From Pomacea canaliculata (taxonomy: Eukaryota > Mollusca > Gastropoda > Architaenioglossa > Ampullariidae), in contig NC_037601.1 of assembly GCF_003073045.1 (NCBI RefSeq), positions 10,837,807 to 10,901,806 on the forward strand: a DNA stretch of 64,000 bases, given 5' to 3'. The translations under genes were made by a program, and so were the position numbers. Shown one piece after another: positions 48,663 through 62,346 of this stretch. Numbering within the stretch: the first letter of the stretch is position 1; each line of letters starts with the position of its first letter. A model generated the notes under the pieces. That model did no database searches. It saw only the letters and a list, made by a program, of their open reading frames with translations, and had not been told where the DNA came from.

Positions 48663-48702
48663 GTCTGTCTGTCGGTCGGTCGGTCGGTCGGTCTGTCTGT
48701 CT
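48663..48702. repeat. GTCT/GTCG tetranucleotide repeat
   Basis: A block of GTCG units is bracketed by GTCT units. Confidence 0.9.
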
Positions 48703-51700
48703 CAAACAATGAAAGGTGAGCGACGTGCGCAGGTCAACAAAGGACAACAAAAGTAATTACATAAAACTGGCATACCTGCCCTACTTTAGCTACACCACTG
48801 AGATAGAGACATCAAACAGTTAAGTTGCCGCCAGCAGTGTGTATATAGACACATAAGATGTGCGATGTTTGTCGCCGGTGAGCATCGGTTAGTTTAGTCA
48901 TTGTTACTCCTCGAGGAGCATAGGGCCGCAACAACACCTCGCCAACGGACCCGGCTTTGGGCAGCCCCCTTCAGTTGGGCCCATGGGGTTCCGATGTCCT
49001 TTGCCTCGCTCTCTACTGTTCTTTTCCAAGTTTGCTTTGGTCAAAAGATGAGTCGGCAAGGTGGCTTCCCTAAGGCTTTCACCAGCATGAGTCATGAGCT
49101 CTTCTAGAGAGGAATTTTCCCGACCAGGCCCTTGTTGTGGTATTGTTGCAGTTTCTGTAACAGCTTTTGTTTTTACATGAGTGGGTTGTGACCCCAAAGC
49201 AAAACCACCAACCTGGAGGGCCAGGGTGAAACATTTTAGTCTGGCCTCTCCCCTGACAGACCTGTCTGGCTTGATTGGACCTGCCAGGAGCACAAGGCTC
49301 CACCGACATTGTTCTGTGGATCAACAAGGCGCGCAAGCCACCACACCTCTACAAGATAAGTTGCACCAACAGGTGGTGGGTGAGCATCAGATCAAGTCCG
49401 ATTGTAGCTCATCCTTTGGAGAGACAATGGCTAAACGTGTTGTTTGATCCTCATCACACTGCCGACAGGACTTTGGATAAAAACACTTTTGATTGGATCA
49501 GGCCACCAGGAACAAGAACGCCGGTCTAGCAGGCATTATCTCTATAATCACAACTTTTTGTTTACTCTAGATACTGCGTAGAAATTGGAGACATTAAAAA
49601 AACATTTTTTTTTAACCTGACTGGATGATTCATAAAGCCGGATGTTGATTCAGAACAACTTGAACTGCTAGCGTTTCCATTAGGGTTTTCTCACAGATGG
49701 TAACTTTTAAAGGGGCTTTGCGGAAAAGTATATTTTGATTTCGTGTGTCTGGGGTACATAAAGTGTCATGTTTTCACCCACTGACCACACTGTTCGTTTA
49801 CCAGAACATAATTGGGTTCAACTGTTAATTTTGTCATCGTTTGAAATTTGAATGTCTTCTCAACCTATAAACAATTTATTTCAGGTGCATATATATACTG
49901 CACTAGATAGTTGTAAGACTAGAATTGTTATAGGCAAGACGACAAGTTATGGCATTTTAATTGAATAATAATAATCTGTGGTGGTGGTGGCGGCGGCGGT
50001 GGCAGAGGCGACAACGACGACGACAACGATGGTGATTAATTGTACAAGAAACATAAGTCACAGCGAAAACTTCATTTTCACGGCAAAGCGGACAATTATT
50101 ATATATATATGTTAGGAATGAAAATTAAGGCACAAATAATACCATAGACTCCTCCCACTCTTAAACCCCACAAACAATGCGCGCGAGAGATAAATGGTGA
50201 CAGGTTGTACACATTCTGTCACATCACTCATAAATTATTAATTCCAGGCAGGAAACCCTTTCTTATTCAGTATTTGCTCTGTGTGTCATGTCCGGTCAGG
50301 AGACGAGGATACAAAAGAATGCTAATGCAGGGTTCTTTCGGCGACAGGTACACGAATTTATTGTCTAAAGAGCAACATCAGAAAAACCCCTCGGGAAACT
50401 GATGGATGGAAGACAGGAGTATTTTGCATTATTTTACTTGCTAATTTGAGGGACGTAACAGCTTCGCTCTTCTTTCCAGAGGCAGAACCTTTTACCGTCC
50501 GCACGCGGGGTGGTTACAAGTGATATTCCTTCTCTCCCGACCTAGGGTTGACCACATAGCTTGATGTCAGGGTTAGAGCCGCTGTGTTCTCCATTGAATA
50601 ATGATAATAAGAAAGAGAGAACGAGAAAGTAGAAGAGAAGGATGAGACAACAAAAAGGCAGTTGAATTTTTAACTTTAATTTTCTTGTTCTCGTTTCATG
50701 TTATTATTAATTTTAAACATTAAAAATTTTCACTCTCACTCATGACGGACAGACGGTACTCCACCTGGGTTTGCGTGCTTTACGAACGACGCAAATAGAA
50801 ATCAGTTTACACCCGTGACAACACCTATTCACCATGTACAAAAGTGTGTATGTGGGGAGGGTGTTAGGTTATCTCCGTCGAATATAAGAACTTGCCTAAA
50901 TTTGCCAATAAGACACTTGTATCCCATCAATTTTTGAGTGACTGTCACAGTTTTCAGCAGTCGTCGACTTCTGGAAGCGCCAGCCTCTCTTGTATCAGCG
51001 ATAAACTGAGGCACCTGGTTACCTTTCTTATACAAACTGTCAACAGGATTGCTAAAACTACTATTAAAAAGACATATTTGTTTGAAAACTTCGTTTTGTT
51101 GATCTCAGCAGGGACTAGGTTTGTATCCTACCCTTAGTGAAATACATTGGGTTTTCTGGACTGAGCTCGCAAAGCTCGAGTGAAACCTTGAGGGTAGATG
51201 GTCAAAGAGCATGAAATATGTCACTGCGCATGCTCATTTTAAGACATGCTTCCAAAGCACGTTATCTCTAACTTTTCTCATGATGATGACGGGGAATCGT
51301 TTGAAACCTCTAAACAGATCTCTTGGATTTTTGTCTTGTGTATGAGAGTTCGATTCGTGACGATGTTTCTAAATGCAAAATGCACATCTTGTTCCACTTG
51401 TCGCTGGAAAAAAGCGTTTTGTTGTTGAGAAGCTTCAGTAGAAGTCCTGGTTACTGTGCAGACATCTTGACAGACGCTTGTGAGATGGTGTTCACAAAAT
51501 GAAGAGCCTTCTTTCTGAAGTCTAACCATTCCGTGAACTCCAAGGGAAAGAATGTTGTACAATGATGGAATCTTAGAATTAGGATTTTTTTAGTCTTGTT
51601 AACTGGTCTAGCCAATCGGTGAATGATATGAGAAATCGTAGCTACTAAAAAATGAATTTTTTTCCCAGTTAATCATGAGACATTATTATTCAGTTTACTC

Positions 51701-52089
51701 GACACACGAACGTACATCTATCCGGTCCCTAATGCAGCAAGTTCATGTTTGTGGGTGTGATATGGTTAAGCTAGTAGCTAGTCGAATGCTAGCTGTACAT
51801 TGATATATTTCTGACAACGTAAACTACTTTCTATAATTTATGGTTGAAAATAAATTGTTTATTTAATTTTAAACTTGGTCTTTGTTGGGAAGATTCACTT
51901 TTGTGCATGTTCACACCAGAAATGGACATGTTTGTGGCCTCGCATCAATCACTTGACCTGCTGGTGCTTGGACTTCTGACGCAGTTTGTCCTGTTCTTCA
52001 AGGACAGAGGGTATGTTGTTAAGACTAGGAAGCAAGTAAATCCCAACCCGAATATTTACACACGGATGTGGGAAGTAGTCACGTACGAG
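48703..52089. other. Spacer before BPI copy 2
   Basis: A GC-richer patch at about 48900-49530 has open frames on both strands, the longest being 129 aa on the minus strand at 48904-49293. None shows a domain I recognise, so it may be an unidentified repeat. GGT/GGC then GAC triplets lie at 49979-50034. Nothing else is supported. Confidence 0.4.
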
Positions 52090-52163
52090 GGTTTTCCTGT
52101 CGTGGAAAAGGATGTTGACAGTGTAAACAAGGGTATTTACCTGCACAGGCAGATGCTTATAAA
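52090..52163 (+). promoter_or_regulatory. Core promoter of BPI copy 2: Rel-like site and TATA box
   Basis: GGTTTTCC at 52090-52097, with a G before it giving GGGTTTTCC, lies 68 bp before TATAAA (52158-52163), which is 38 bp before the ATG. Both distances equal those of copy 1. Around the TATA box, GCTTATAA and ACAAGTAAT.TG.TCACC are shared with copy 1. Confidence 0.6.
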
Positions 52164-52195
52164 CCCCAGCTCGAGGTACAAGTAATCTGTTCACC

Positions 52196-55100
52196 ATGTT
52201 TCAGCCGAATTATCTCCTTTTTGTAAGCTGTTGTCTGCTGTTGTCCATTCAGGCGGCAGCAGAGCCTGGATTTCAAGTAAGAATTACCAAACGCGGTCTG
52301 GATTACGGTAAGTGACTAGGTGATTAAGCACAGATTCTATATAAACTTGTACATATATATATATATGAGTGAACTGGGGAGTCTTGCCTCAGTCGTGTTT
52401 TCCCCGCCATCTCATTTCTACAGCAAGTAACAACCATCTGAAGGAGTTATAATATATAATGGAAATGACTAAAGGTCGTCAACATTCAGCAGCAACCCAA
52501 CAATATTCCATAAGCTTGCACTTTTGACATGCAGGTAACATTTTCTGTACCACCTTGGCCAGTCATGCTTTGTTTACCATGCTAAAGTGTCAAGTGCAGG
52601 CGATGAGCTGTTCACCAAACTGATGAACTTTTCTTTGGCCGCGGCAAGTTCTGAACAGGTTTTCTCGAAAATGATTAACTTTTTTGCGATTTTGAGTTGG
52701 TGGCCTAATGGAGTGCTACAAATGAAATTTTTAGAATGCGAATGCTGCTACCGGTCAAGACCAGCAATTTGTCAGTCTTGGGTACAAAAAGCTTCAAAAA
52801 GAACCGAAAATGCAGAAAGTTGTCTTTCCAACCTTGTCAACCTTCAAAATTATTATCACCCTTTTTTCAACTCTGAATAAAAAAACCCAAACTCTTTCCT
52901 ATTCAAGAGGCAGAAAATTCCGAGATTACAAGGACAAGACCTCAGTTCCATCTATGTCACAAGTATGCTAATTTCTCCTCATCAGGGTTCAAGCCGCGGA
53001 AAGTAGTTAGAACTTAGTACATGGATTTAAACCACGATTTTATAAGAAACTAATGGAAGCTGTATGTTCTTAGCTTAACTTCAGTTTTGATTCGGGCAAG
53101 CCTTTGAGGAGAAGAAAGAAACTTAAAATTATCGAAACTAAATCCAACTGAGGAAGTATGAAAACACACATAGTCGATCTCTCTCTCTCACACACACATA
53201 TACACACGCGATCATGCACGCACGGACACGCACGCGCAGATATAGGAAGCAAAAGAGTGTGGATGAGAAAAGTCTAACGTGGTTACAATGATGAATCGAG
53301 TCCAAGGATAACGATCAGTCTCTCTTCTGTATTGTTTCCTTCCCAGCCAGGTACATGGGTAGATGGTTTTGAACGTTTGAGACTCCGTGTTATGGCCATC
53401 AGACTGCAGGTTGTTGACGTTTGAGACCCAATCTTTACATCAGTATTTCAACTCTTTTCAGCTTCTTGTCAGTGAACTGAACTTTGAACTATGTTCAGGG
53501 GCAGACTAACACAGGGATGGGGAGAATATCGACATAAATGTTAGCATAAAAATTCATACAGTACTCATGCTGCCTTGTTATTTTCATTGGATGTTAGTAT
53601 ATGCATTTTTATAAGGAGTACTTATTTTATATTACTGGCTGACTCAAAACTGAGCATTTTTTCAGCTACATGTTCGAATGTTTATTACAAGTTATATTAC
53701 AGACGTTTATTATGTTATATCACAGTAAACGTTCTGGCGTTTATTACATGTTGTATTACAGTAAATGAAAATGCCGTGAAAACCTTGGTGGCCGAGCTTC
53801 CAGCGAAGAACATCCCTGATCAGTCTGAACGTTCTGGTAGCCTTGAATATACTCTTTCTCAGTAAGAGACAATTATAATTACAAATATCAGCTTCGATAA
53901 GTATGCGTCACGATAAAAGAAAATTAATATTGAAATACAATAATTCCTTTATGAACGATCCTCATCGGTTATAAAGAAAGCAATTTTACATCAATGCAAT
54001 ACAACATTTACAAGAATAAACTTCCTAAAATCCTCAAAAAAATGATTGTCGTTATAGCATGCAAAATCTCGTGGGTTTTTTTTTTCTTGTTTTTTTTTAA
54101 AGGATTCGAATACCAAGCATACAGGTACCTAGCAGCGAAGTCACTCTCGTTCCTGGCAATGGCCTGAGGTGGTCAGCTTCAAATGTTGGCCTCAGTGTAC
54201 AAGCTAACTGGAGAGTCAGGACCACGGGATGGTTAGTAAATATTAATCAACAGATTAATTAGAAATTTTTGGTTTGTTGTTGGCTCTAGATATTACTGGT
54301 ATTACTTTATTAATTGCCGGACAATGTTTCTTGCGTAGGATTAAGGTTTCCACATCAGGGTCTGTGGGTGCGACGTTGTCTGGCATCGATTTTGGCATCA
54401 CCATCAACGTTGGTAAGTTATCTTCTATGTCGAGCGTTAAAATGTTATCATTATTAAAGTGTAATCGGTGCTGGCATTAAGTGATCTCTCCAGAGTTAAT
54501 ACCACCATCGGTTCTTATATTTCTGCAGGTCTCATTATCGATGTCATTACAGCACGAGTTGTCATTATTGACAACATCACTTTCAGTAATATTAATCATA
54601 TTGGAGTATAATGTCATCAACCATGATTAACGTGATAATGACACAATAAATATTACGATAAGCTAGGTACAATTAAAAACAATATTCAGTTAGCGGTGTG
54701 GCAGAGCATATAAGTCAGGCTCATGTTATTTTTCTTTTTATCAGGCAACGGTTGTCACTTTTTAGAACAGAAAATCTCATGACATTTTTTGTTTGTTTTC
54801 TCAGGTCAAGACGCTAATGGCAGACCATCCATAAGCTCTGCGGGATGTCAAAGCAACATCCGCAGTGTTTCCTTGAATATACATGGATCCCTTGCTTTTG
54901 TCCTCAATTTGTTTAAGGGGCTGTTAGAGAGAAAAGTCAAAAGCATAATTCCTGGACTGCTCTGCGATCAAGTCACAAAACTGGTCAATGTAAATGCACA
55001 AACAGAGATCCAGAAACTGAAAGGTTTGTTATAAACGCTTCATAAAACAAGGTTTCAGTGCATAAGCTTTACCAAGGTTATATTTACTTCCAGGTATTGT

Positions 55101-58100
55101 ATTTATGGACACCGGTAATTTAACCATACATAAAACTACCCATAAAATTACGCTAACGTGGATAGGTAACCAGCTGGTTAAACTACCCCGACAGGCTACT
55201 CCCGATTCATGAGCCACCGGAGGGGAATTGAAGTTAATCTATCAGCACAAAACGGTCGTCATTGCGCATGCGTCTTTGTGTCAGACGGTGAGGCGCGAAA
55301 CAACTAATTCAAGAAACATAAAAAGCTAAAATAAAGAAATCTCCTTTCAATAAACGATGAACTGCTTGCAACACAAACGTCACCAGCGCAACGTCCTCCC
55401 ACACAAACAAGCTCGAACCTCCAAAGCCGTGTCGAGTCTCCTCCCACTGTGGAAGGGCGGTGAGGGTGATGTCCGCAGCCAGCTAGTATTAAAAGTAGCA
55501 GTTTCTTTCACTCCATGAGACGCCACATAGTCCGTTGTCTACAGTTCTTAGTAGGGAGTGGTCTTTGCCTTGAGCATCACCACAAACTTTCTGAAAGTCT
55601 CGAGCACTTGCTTCTCTTCAGCTGAAAGTTCACGTTCTCCGTGATCGGAGTGGCACAACGAATTTTACCGCTAAGCTAATTCCTCGATCTTATGTATCGT
55701 GTCTGTAATTCTACAGTTTCGCCTAGTGCCCCACATTAGTGCCATTTTTTACTGCCGACCCTCTGATCATCCTTGCCTGTTCTCTACCTTCTATCGTCTG
55801 TTGCTATGCGGCCACCTCCCATCTCTCCATGCACACACCCTCGGCCACAGACATGGTGAGTCCTCTAACCACATCCTACTGACACCTCTCTCGCTGACCT
55901 ACCCCAGCTTCCTCATTCAGCCGCTCAAGGAACGGCAATAATATCCTGGACTGCTTCGTGTTTGTATGCGTGCGTCTTCTCATCCTACCTTACTAATATT
56001 TTACCTTTATAAAAAAAACAACTCTTATGCTCCTATTACATTGAATTTGTATAGCGCCATATCCTCGTGCAATGAACAGATTCATGGCGCTTTAGTTATA
56101 TGTAACAAGGTAGATGGGGGCTGCTTTTCCGATCTCACAACAAAAACAAACACACCACTCTCATGGGTTCCAAGTCCTTTAACTTTATAAGGCCAGTCAA
56201 TAGCTCTGGCTCAGGCGAACCCTCCTCACCACACACTCCAGCTCTCCATGAGTCGATGAGTCGTAGCTCTCACCACTGTGTTGTCCCCTCACAGCCTGTT
56301 CTCCTACCCTCTTCTCTCAAACATCCCCGTACCTCCATCCTGTCACTAGTCGACTCTCTCCCGCTCTCCTTCGGTCACGGGGTTGTCACCTGCCCAGTAT
56401 AACTACCCCCCACCACCAAGCCTGCATCTGTCACCTTTCCCTCTATGTGTGTGCGTGCGTGTGCGTGCGTGTGTATGCGTATGTATGCGTGCTATATGTT
56501 CCATACTACTATATAGTAATACTGAGATTCTGAGATGCTGATTATTGTGTTCCAGTGACCATACCCCTGTTGGGGAATCGTTTTCTCCTGGACTATCGCC
56601 TAATTATGCCACCCGCCTTCACTTCACTTTATCTGCAGACGTACCACAAGGTCAGTTTGAAATGATACATAAAATCTGAATAACAACTACAACAACAATA
56701 AAACTGCAAATGGTTTGATGTAGAAAGTATACAATAATTAGTAATCTGTGGAACGCGAAGGGGATGAGGATGAAGGAAATTCGGACATGTAAAAGGGGGA
56801 CCTACCACACGACTCGAACGCGTAGCTGTAGATTGTTGGAACCTCTTTATTACGATGACCGCTTGCTGGCCGCCTGAAGGACTTAGCTTAACACAGAACA
56901 TAGCTTTGAGCACAGACTTTGTCCTTAGTCAACCGGACTGCTGGTGGGCGATGACTCGTCACGTCCTTCTCTCAAACTGTTCTCTCTTTCTCTTCTCTCT
57001 CCTCGATGTTGTGCTGTTTTTGAGGGAAAGTGCTTCCACCTCGCGGTGATTTCCCACTGTGGGAGGTTGGGGATCTTTGGGAGGTGTCGGTAAGGTGGAT
57101 GTGGGTGTAGGGGAGAGGGTCACTGTCTTGTGACGCTGCAGGTATTGTCTGTTTTGTTTGTGCTCTCTTTTCCTGTTGGTGATTAGGTTTGCCGAGTCTG
57201 TTTTGGTGGTGTACTGTGCTGGTGACCTCTCTCTTTTTTAATTTTTTTGCTGCTATACTTGTTACCTGTGTCTGGGAGGCCTGTGTTCTTCTGTGTTGGT
57301 GTATGGCTTTAGTTTTTTCTTTTCAGTCTTTGTTTTAAACGGAGCCTTGGCAGTGCACATGTGTGGGTTGGCCATTGTTTAGCAGGCAAACATTGGCATC
57401 ATCCATGGCATCTTCCACCATTTTCCCTCCTTTGTCTGCTTTTGGTTTCTCCCTATCCCAGAGTGATATTTTAGCATTAAAGTCTCCCAGAATTAGTTCC
57501 ATGATATGAGTGGTTTTGTTAAGTCTTCTACTGTTATTGAGTTGTATTTGGATAGAAGGAATATGTAAGTATTTGTTATCTTTGTTTTTTGCCTAATGGA
57601 AGAGGGATTTCTGCTCCGACTACCTTGATTTCAGGGTTAATGCTAAGTTCTATTTCCGTGGCCGTTAAATTGTTTTTAATGTAGAGAGTAAGAGCTACCT
57701 CTCCTCCTTTATGTGATTTGGGTCTTGACTGATACTTCTCTCACGGCCCCCTCATCCGTCCCGTTGGACCCAAAAGAAACCAGCGCCAATCAGCGCTACC
57801 TGTCAGCGCTCTTAGCCAGCCTCTACCACAGACATACAGTCAATGTTGATGACAATGAAAAATACGCAGTAAATACGTTGGTGTCTAAACTTAGTACGAA
57901 ATAAAGAAAATTAATATAATAATTATAAATGCAAAATTTGTAAAGCACATACTCACCCTCCTAAGGACCATGCTTTTATATAGCGCCTAAGAACAAGAAT
58001 GAAACATGGACAGCACCAAGGGACAGGAAAACAAATAACATATGAACTATAAAAGAATAAGCAACAGTACCAATGAAAAATAAAATCAAATACACTAAAC

Positions 58101-60968
58101 GCAAAGAGGAATCAAATAACAAGTACAATAACTGAGCTTACTGAGGGTAACATGATATATTTCTTTTAAAGGGAGTGAAAAAGGACTAGCATTATGGGAA
58201 AGATTGTTAGGAGTCATGTTTACGGAAGAGGTGTGTTTTCAGTGCACGTTTAGGGGATTCAATAGTGGGTGGGTGGTGGATATGGAAAGGGAGAGAGTTC
58301 CATTGTTTTCACTGCAGAATAATTAAACATCCTGTGGCCATATCTTCTTGTTCTGGTAACAGGAAGAATAAGAAGATGATCATCAGAAGAAGAGTGGAGT
58401 TGTCTAGCTGGGACGTAAAAATATAACAGTATAAAAATGATTTTTTTGATAAGGCTGTAGTGCAGTGGTGTGTGTGTAGGTTGGTGGTGGGGGAGAATCG
58501 AGCAGTTTTTGTGTGTGTATGAAGACAATAATATTTTGCATTTTCCAGGGGGAGATTACATGGGCAGCTAACCCAAGTTCACCACCCTTCTCCCCACAGC
58601 CGATCCCATCTTCAGAAGACAGCAGCAAAATGGCATACTTGTGGATTTCTGAGTATCTGCCTCAGTCTTTAGCATATGCTGCACAGAGCAATGGATTTCT
58701 GCGCTACAATCTTACAGGCCAAGATGTGAGTTGCAGCTGGGAGATGATGACATATCAGTAAAAACATCTAAATTAGAATTTAAATAAGAATGATACAACT
58801 CAAAGATATCGCATTTAGTAAAAAAAATTTTAAATGAGAAGTTAAACATAGAATTATTTAACTAGTATAAACAACAGGAACATATTGTGTGATAGGCTGA
58901 TCTTCACTGAAATGACGCTGATGATGGCATATGCCAGAAACATGTCATGTTGTACAAATTGCAAACCAGTGACAAGTGCTGGGCACAGTTTATGTAAATT
59001 ACAAGTATTGTAGTAGATGTCTTTGTAAACTGAAAGTCTGTGTTAATGTATTTATAGCTTCAACCTGGGAACAAGACTTTCTTGGATGCCACCTGCAATG
59101 GCTTGAGCTTCTGTATTGGCGAGCTGTTTCCAGCTGTAAGTGTTTTCTTGCTGTTTGTAAATGCAGCTTTCTAAGGTTCTCTGAATGATGTTCTTAAACA
59201 GTCTTGTTTCTGATGCAACTGTGTTTATGTAAACCATTTCAGGTATGAATATATCTATACCATGTACTAGTATTCCCATAGATATGAAAAATTTGTTGAA
59301 ATTTAGAAGTCAAGTGAATGCTTTGTTGGTATTAACCTAGTATGTGGATTTGTTTGGATCTGCAATCATGGGGTTACCATGCTAGCTGGTGATGAGAAGC
59401 TTATGGATTTGAAACTGATTTGTGTTAGTAAATGGAGGCTTCCTCTCTTTAACCAGGAAAAGTAACACCAAGAGAAGGTATAGTGCTTTGCCTGGCACGT
59501 CATACACAAAACAGTGAAAGTCTTACCAAAGCTTACTTCCCTATGTCATGGAACATTTAGATGTGCTGCAAATACAGTAACAGTTGTAATGAGGAACAAA
59601 CAGAAATAATGGAGAAGTGACTTTTGGTATTTGGAGTTTACAATGAGTAATGGATCTTTTTTAGATACTGCATAACAATGTTGTGAAACCAAGTTGTGCT
59701 TCAGTTATATAGAATGCTTCAGCCACATAATGTCTCAGTGTTTAGTACTTGTATTCATGTGAAGTGTCAATATGCATCTCTCTAAAGATAAACAGGAGTT
59801 TCGACAATATGAGTAACATGATTGACATCGTACTATGGCATTATTGCCTGTAGATTGCAAACAAATACCCCAACAGCAAGGTGGAGATGCAAATGAGCTC
59901 ATCTCAGATACCAACTGTCCAGATGAGACCAGATTCACTGGGTGCTAGCTTTACAGGGAACATTGATTTCTATGCCCACACACCTAGTGGACAAGGAGCC
60001 TCTCTATTCACTCTTAATGTCGTAAGTAAACGTTTCATCCACCACAAATAACAGTTTGCAATTTGCTTGTTACATGTGGATAATAAACAACTCAAAAATT
60101 CATCACCTCCAGCAAGATTTTTACATGTTTTTAGGGAATATTGGTTTGCTTTGAGTTAAAACACATATAAACAAGTAAATGGCATGTTCTGACTTGATCA
60201 GCATCAAATGAAAATGTATGATCATCACATCTTCAGCTATTGTGCATTGTAAAAAACTCCCTCCCATTTTACATTTATAGCTTAAATTTAAATTAAACGA
60301 GCTTAACAGATTAAAATAAGCACTAACTGCCCATTTTATCTAATTGTGACATAAAAATTAGAATGTAATTGAGCTTTTATAATGAAATAGCACACCTTTT
60401 TATTTGCTATATTATTATAGACATTTGCGATTCCAGTAACTTGATCATGATTTACCAGATTGTGTAAAGCAGAAGTCATTGTCACTTTGCTTTCACAAAA
60501 GAAACATCTTTAAACAGTCTTTTTCTAAAAATAAAATTTCCTCTTGATACTTCAACTTTAATACCAAGAAACATATTGTTGAATTGACATTTCATTCCAT
60601 CAACAGTCTGTCAGCATGGATTTCAGTGCTTCACTAAGCAATGACATGATAATGGGGAAAATCTTAAGCACAAGGTAAATCTTTTGGCCACGCTGTTGAG
60701 ATGTGAAAATAATTTTTTAGGGTCTTCTGGTCACTGACAATGACAATGACAATTGATAGTAATTGAGCACTTCCCTAGGTTTATTATGCTGAAAAGAAAT
60801 GTAATTCTTTGAAGGAATAATAACAATTGTTGTGTCATATCATTTGCACACTGATTGGCTCACGTGAATGAGCTTTCTTGAACAAATGAGAACAATGCTG
60901 CCTGCAGCTTATTTCCCAGTATAATGTTGGACAGCACTGACAACTATATTGATTTTGACCAGTTTTTA

Positions 60969-61005
<37 letters not shown>

Positions 61006-62346
61006 CCTCAGAGTAACTAACTCTTCAACTAAATCATCATAATAAATTTAACATGAAAATCTCCTGCAGGATCAATGTTGGTGTCCAATCATCTGTTATC
61101 GGGCCTTTGGATGTAAGCTGATTGTTTAGTTTTGTTTAAAATGAGTTATTTCTGAAAAAAATATGAAACACTCACACATGCCAAGTCTTACACATTTCGC
61201 ATATTTCTTATTTTTCTTTTTTTTCATCTTTTGGCATCATACAAATTTCTTATGCAATTTTTGAATTTTTTTCAAATATAAATAATTATTTAAACACTTT
61301 TTTTCACGACATGACTCTTCAATTTTATTGCTGATTCCTTTTTATGTCAAGTTTAATATTTGTTTCCAACATTGTTATCTCAAGTCCTGATCTTTGTGTT
61401 AAAAGGCGAGTAACATCAACACTGTAGTACAGTCAGCAATGGAGCTCTTCATTGTACCACAGTTAAATGGTAAGCATGTTTGTGAAACTTCTCAGTTCAT
61501 CTGTAGATTATTTTATTTATTAATTCAATAAATCTTTAATAATTCTAATCTTATAATATGCAAAATATCAGCGTGCAATGCCACTGCACATCATTGTGCT
61601 TTGTGGGTTGGCCAAATGGCTGCAGGATCATGGCTTGACTTGTAGTATTATGAACAATGTGCTTCAAAGTGGTGTGGACTAAGAACATCAATGGCATATT
61701 CTTATGGTAGGAACTTTTGAGAATCATGGACATAGCATAAAATGTTACATAAAATGTTTTTTACAGAAGTGGGCAGTAGAGGTTTTCCCCTTCCTAAAGT
61801 TGACAACATAAAGTTTGTCAACTCTGAGCTAAGAATCTTGCAGGTAGGTATCACTGATACTGAAGGATAAGACTGATTTATTTTGAGCTGCAAATAAACA
61901 AAGATAAGACATCATTTCATTAGCTGATACTGAGAGATCAGATATGGCAATGCTTTTTTTTTCTATCCAGTGATAATGGAGTGTCATTTGTCAGTTCTAA
62001 GCTCATTGCTATTTAACAGTCATTGTTGTCAGTGATGAGGTTCTAAGTTGTCAATACTGTAAATGCTTAAGACAAGAATACACACTCTCATGTCCAGAGA
62101 TTATTACATAGTGTCATTAGTTTTGTCGCATTGACCAGGTGGTGTTCACCATGCAGCAATAATGACAGAAACAGGATAACAGATTTAAGAAAAATCTTGT
62201 GCAGAATATTGTACTTCTATATATTTGTAAGCAAATAGTATACTTCATCATACTTTTATGTCAAGAAATTCAAGTTTTCTTTGGGGTTCCATCATGTGTT
62301 CCAGGGAGCTCTTATGGTTGCAACTGATGTACAGTATGGTGTTTGA
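52196..62346 (+). CDS. BPI/LBP family protein, copy 2
   Basis: Tandem paralogue of the gene at 36862. Fourteen exons: 52196-52307, 53762-53861, 54103-54231, 54339-54412, 54805-55023, 56556-56650, 58549-58725, 59058-59135, 59854-60021, 60607-60674, 61070-61112, 61406-61469, 61767-61843, 62305-62346. The product is 481 residues, with signal peptide, N-terminal PGFQVRITKRGLDY, conserved C153 and C192, the proline-rich linker in exon 7 and a Cys pair in exon 8. All splice phases equal those of copy 1; only exons 3, 8 and 14 differ in length, by whole codons. The loop matching the BPI LPS-binding loop reads RVRTTGWIKVS, less basic than in copy 1. Intron 6 is 1,898 bp against 99 bp in copy 1 because of repeat insertions. 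The frame is intact, so the gene is probably functional. Confidence 0.93.
53175..53240. repeat. CT/CA-rich simple repeat
   Basis: A CTCT run passes into CACACA and CACGCACG units, in intron 1 of BPI copy 2. Confidence 0.8.
55024..56555. other. BPI copy 2, intron 5
   Basis: Holds C/T-rich sequence with short meaningless frames, a block with GTATAGCGCC and GGCGCTTTA at about 56050-56095 that resembles the dispersed repeat family, and a GTGTGCGTGC tract at 56445-56491. No exon-like frame. Confidence 0.45.
57350..57720 (-). mobile_element. LINE endonuclease remnant in BPI copy 2, intron 6
   Basis: On the minus strand the order is GGEVALTLYIKNNL (about 57675-57715), IKVVGAEIPL, then ELILGDFNAKISLWD, with GDFNA at 57473-57487, and NVCLLNNGQPTHVH near 57355-57395. 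GDFNA plus NNGQPTH are the signature blocks of the AP-type endonuclease of non-LTR retrotransposons. Frameshifts and stops interrupt it, so it is dead. It lies antisense to the BPI gene. Confidence 0.8.
57930..58440 (+). repeat. Dispersed repeat, copy B
   Basis: It carries TATATAGCGCCTAAGAAC, CTAGCATTATGGG, GGAAGAGGTGTGTTTTCAGT and a CCTGTGGCCATATCTTC block in the same order as 26990-27330, and partly as 32985-33350. It ends near where homology with copy 1's intron 6 resumes at 58454. Confidence 0.5.
60978..61004. repeat. T27 homopolymer
   Basis: An uninterrupted T run, in intron 10 of BPI copy 2. Confidence 0.9.

Noticed and set aside
48663..48702. CRISPR-like or regulatory repeat array
   Set aside because: It is a simple GTCT/GTCG tetranucleotide repeat without spacers.
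55699..56402. Coding exons within BPI copy 2 intron 5
   Set aside because: The Ser/Pro/Leu-rich frames are composition-driven, and exons 5 and 6 join in phase without them.
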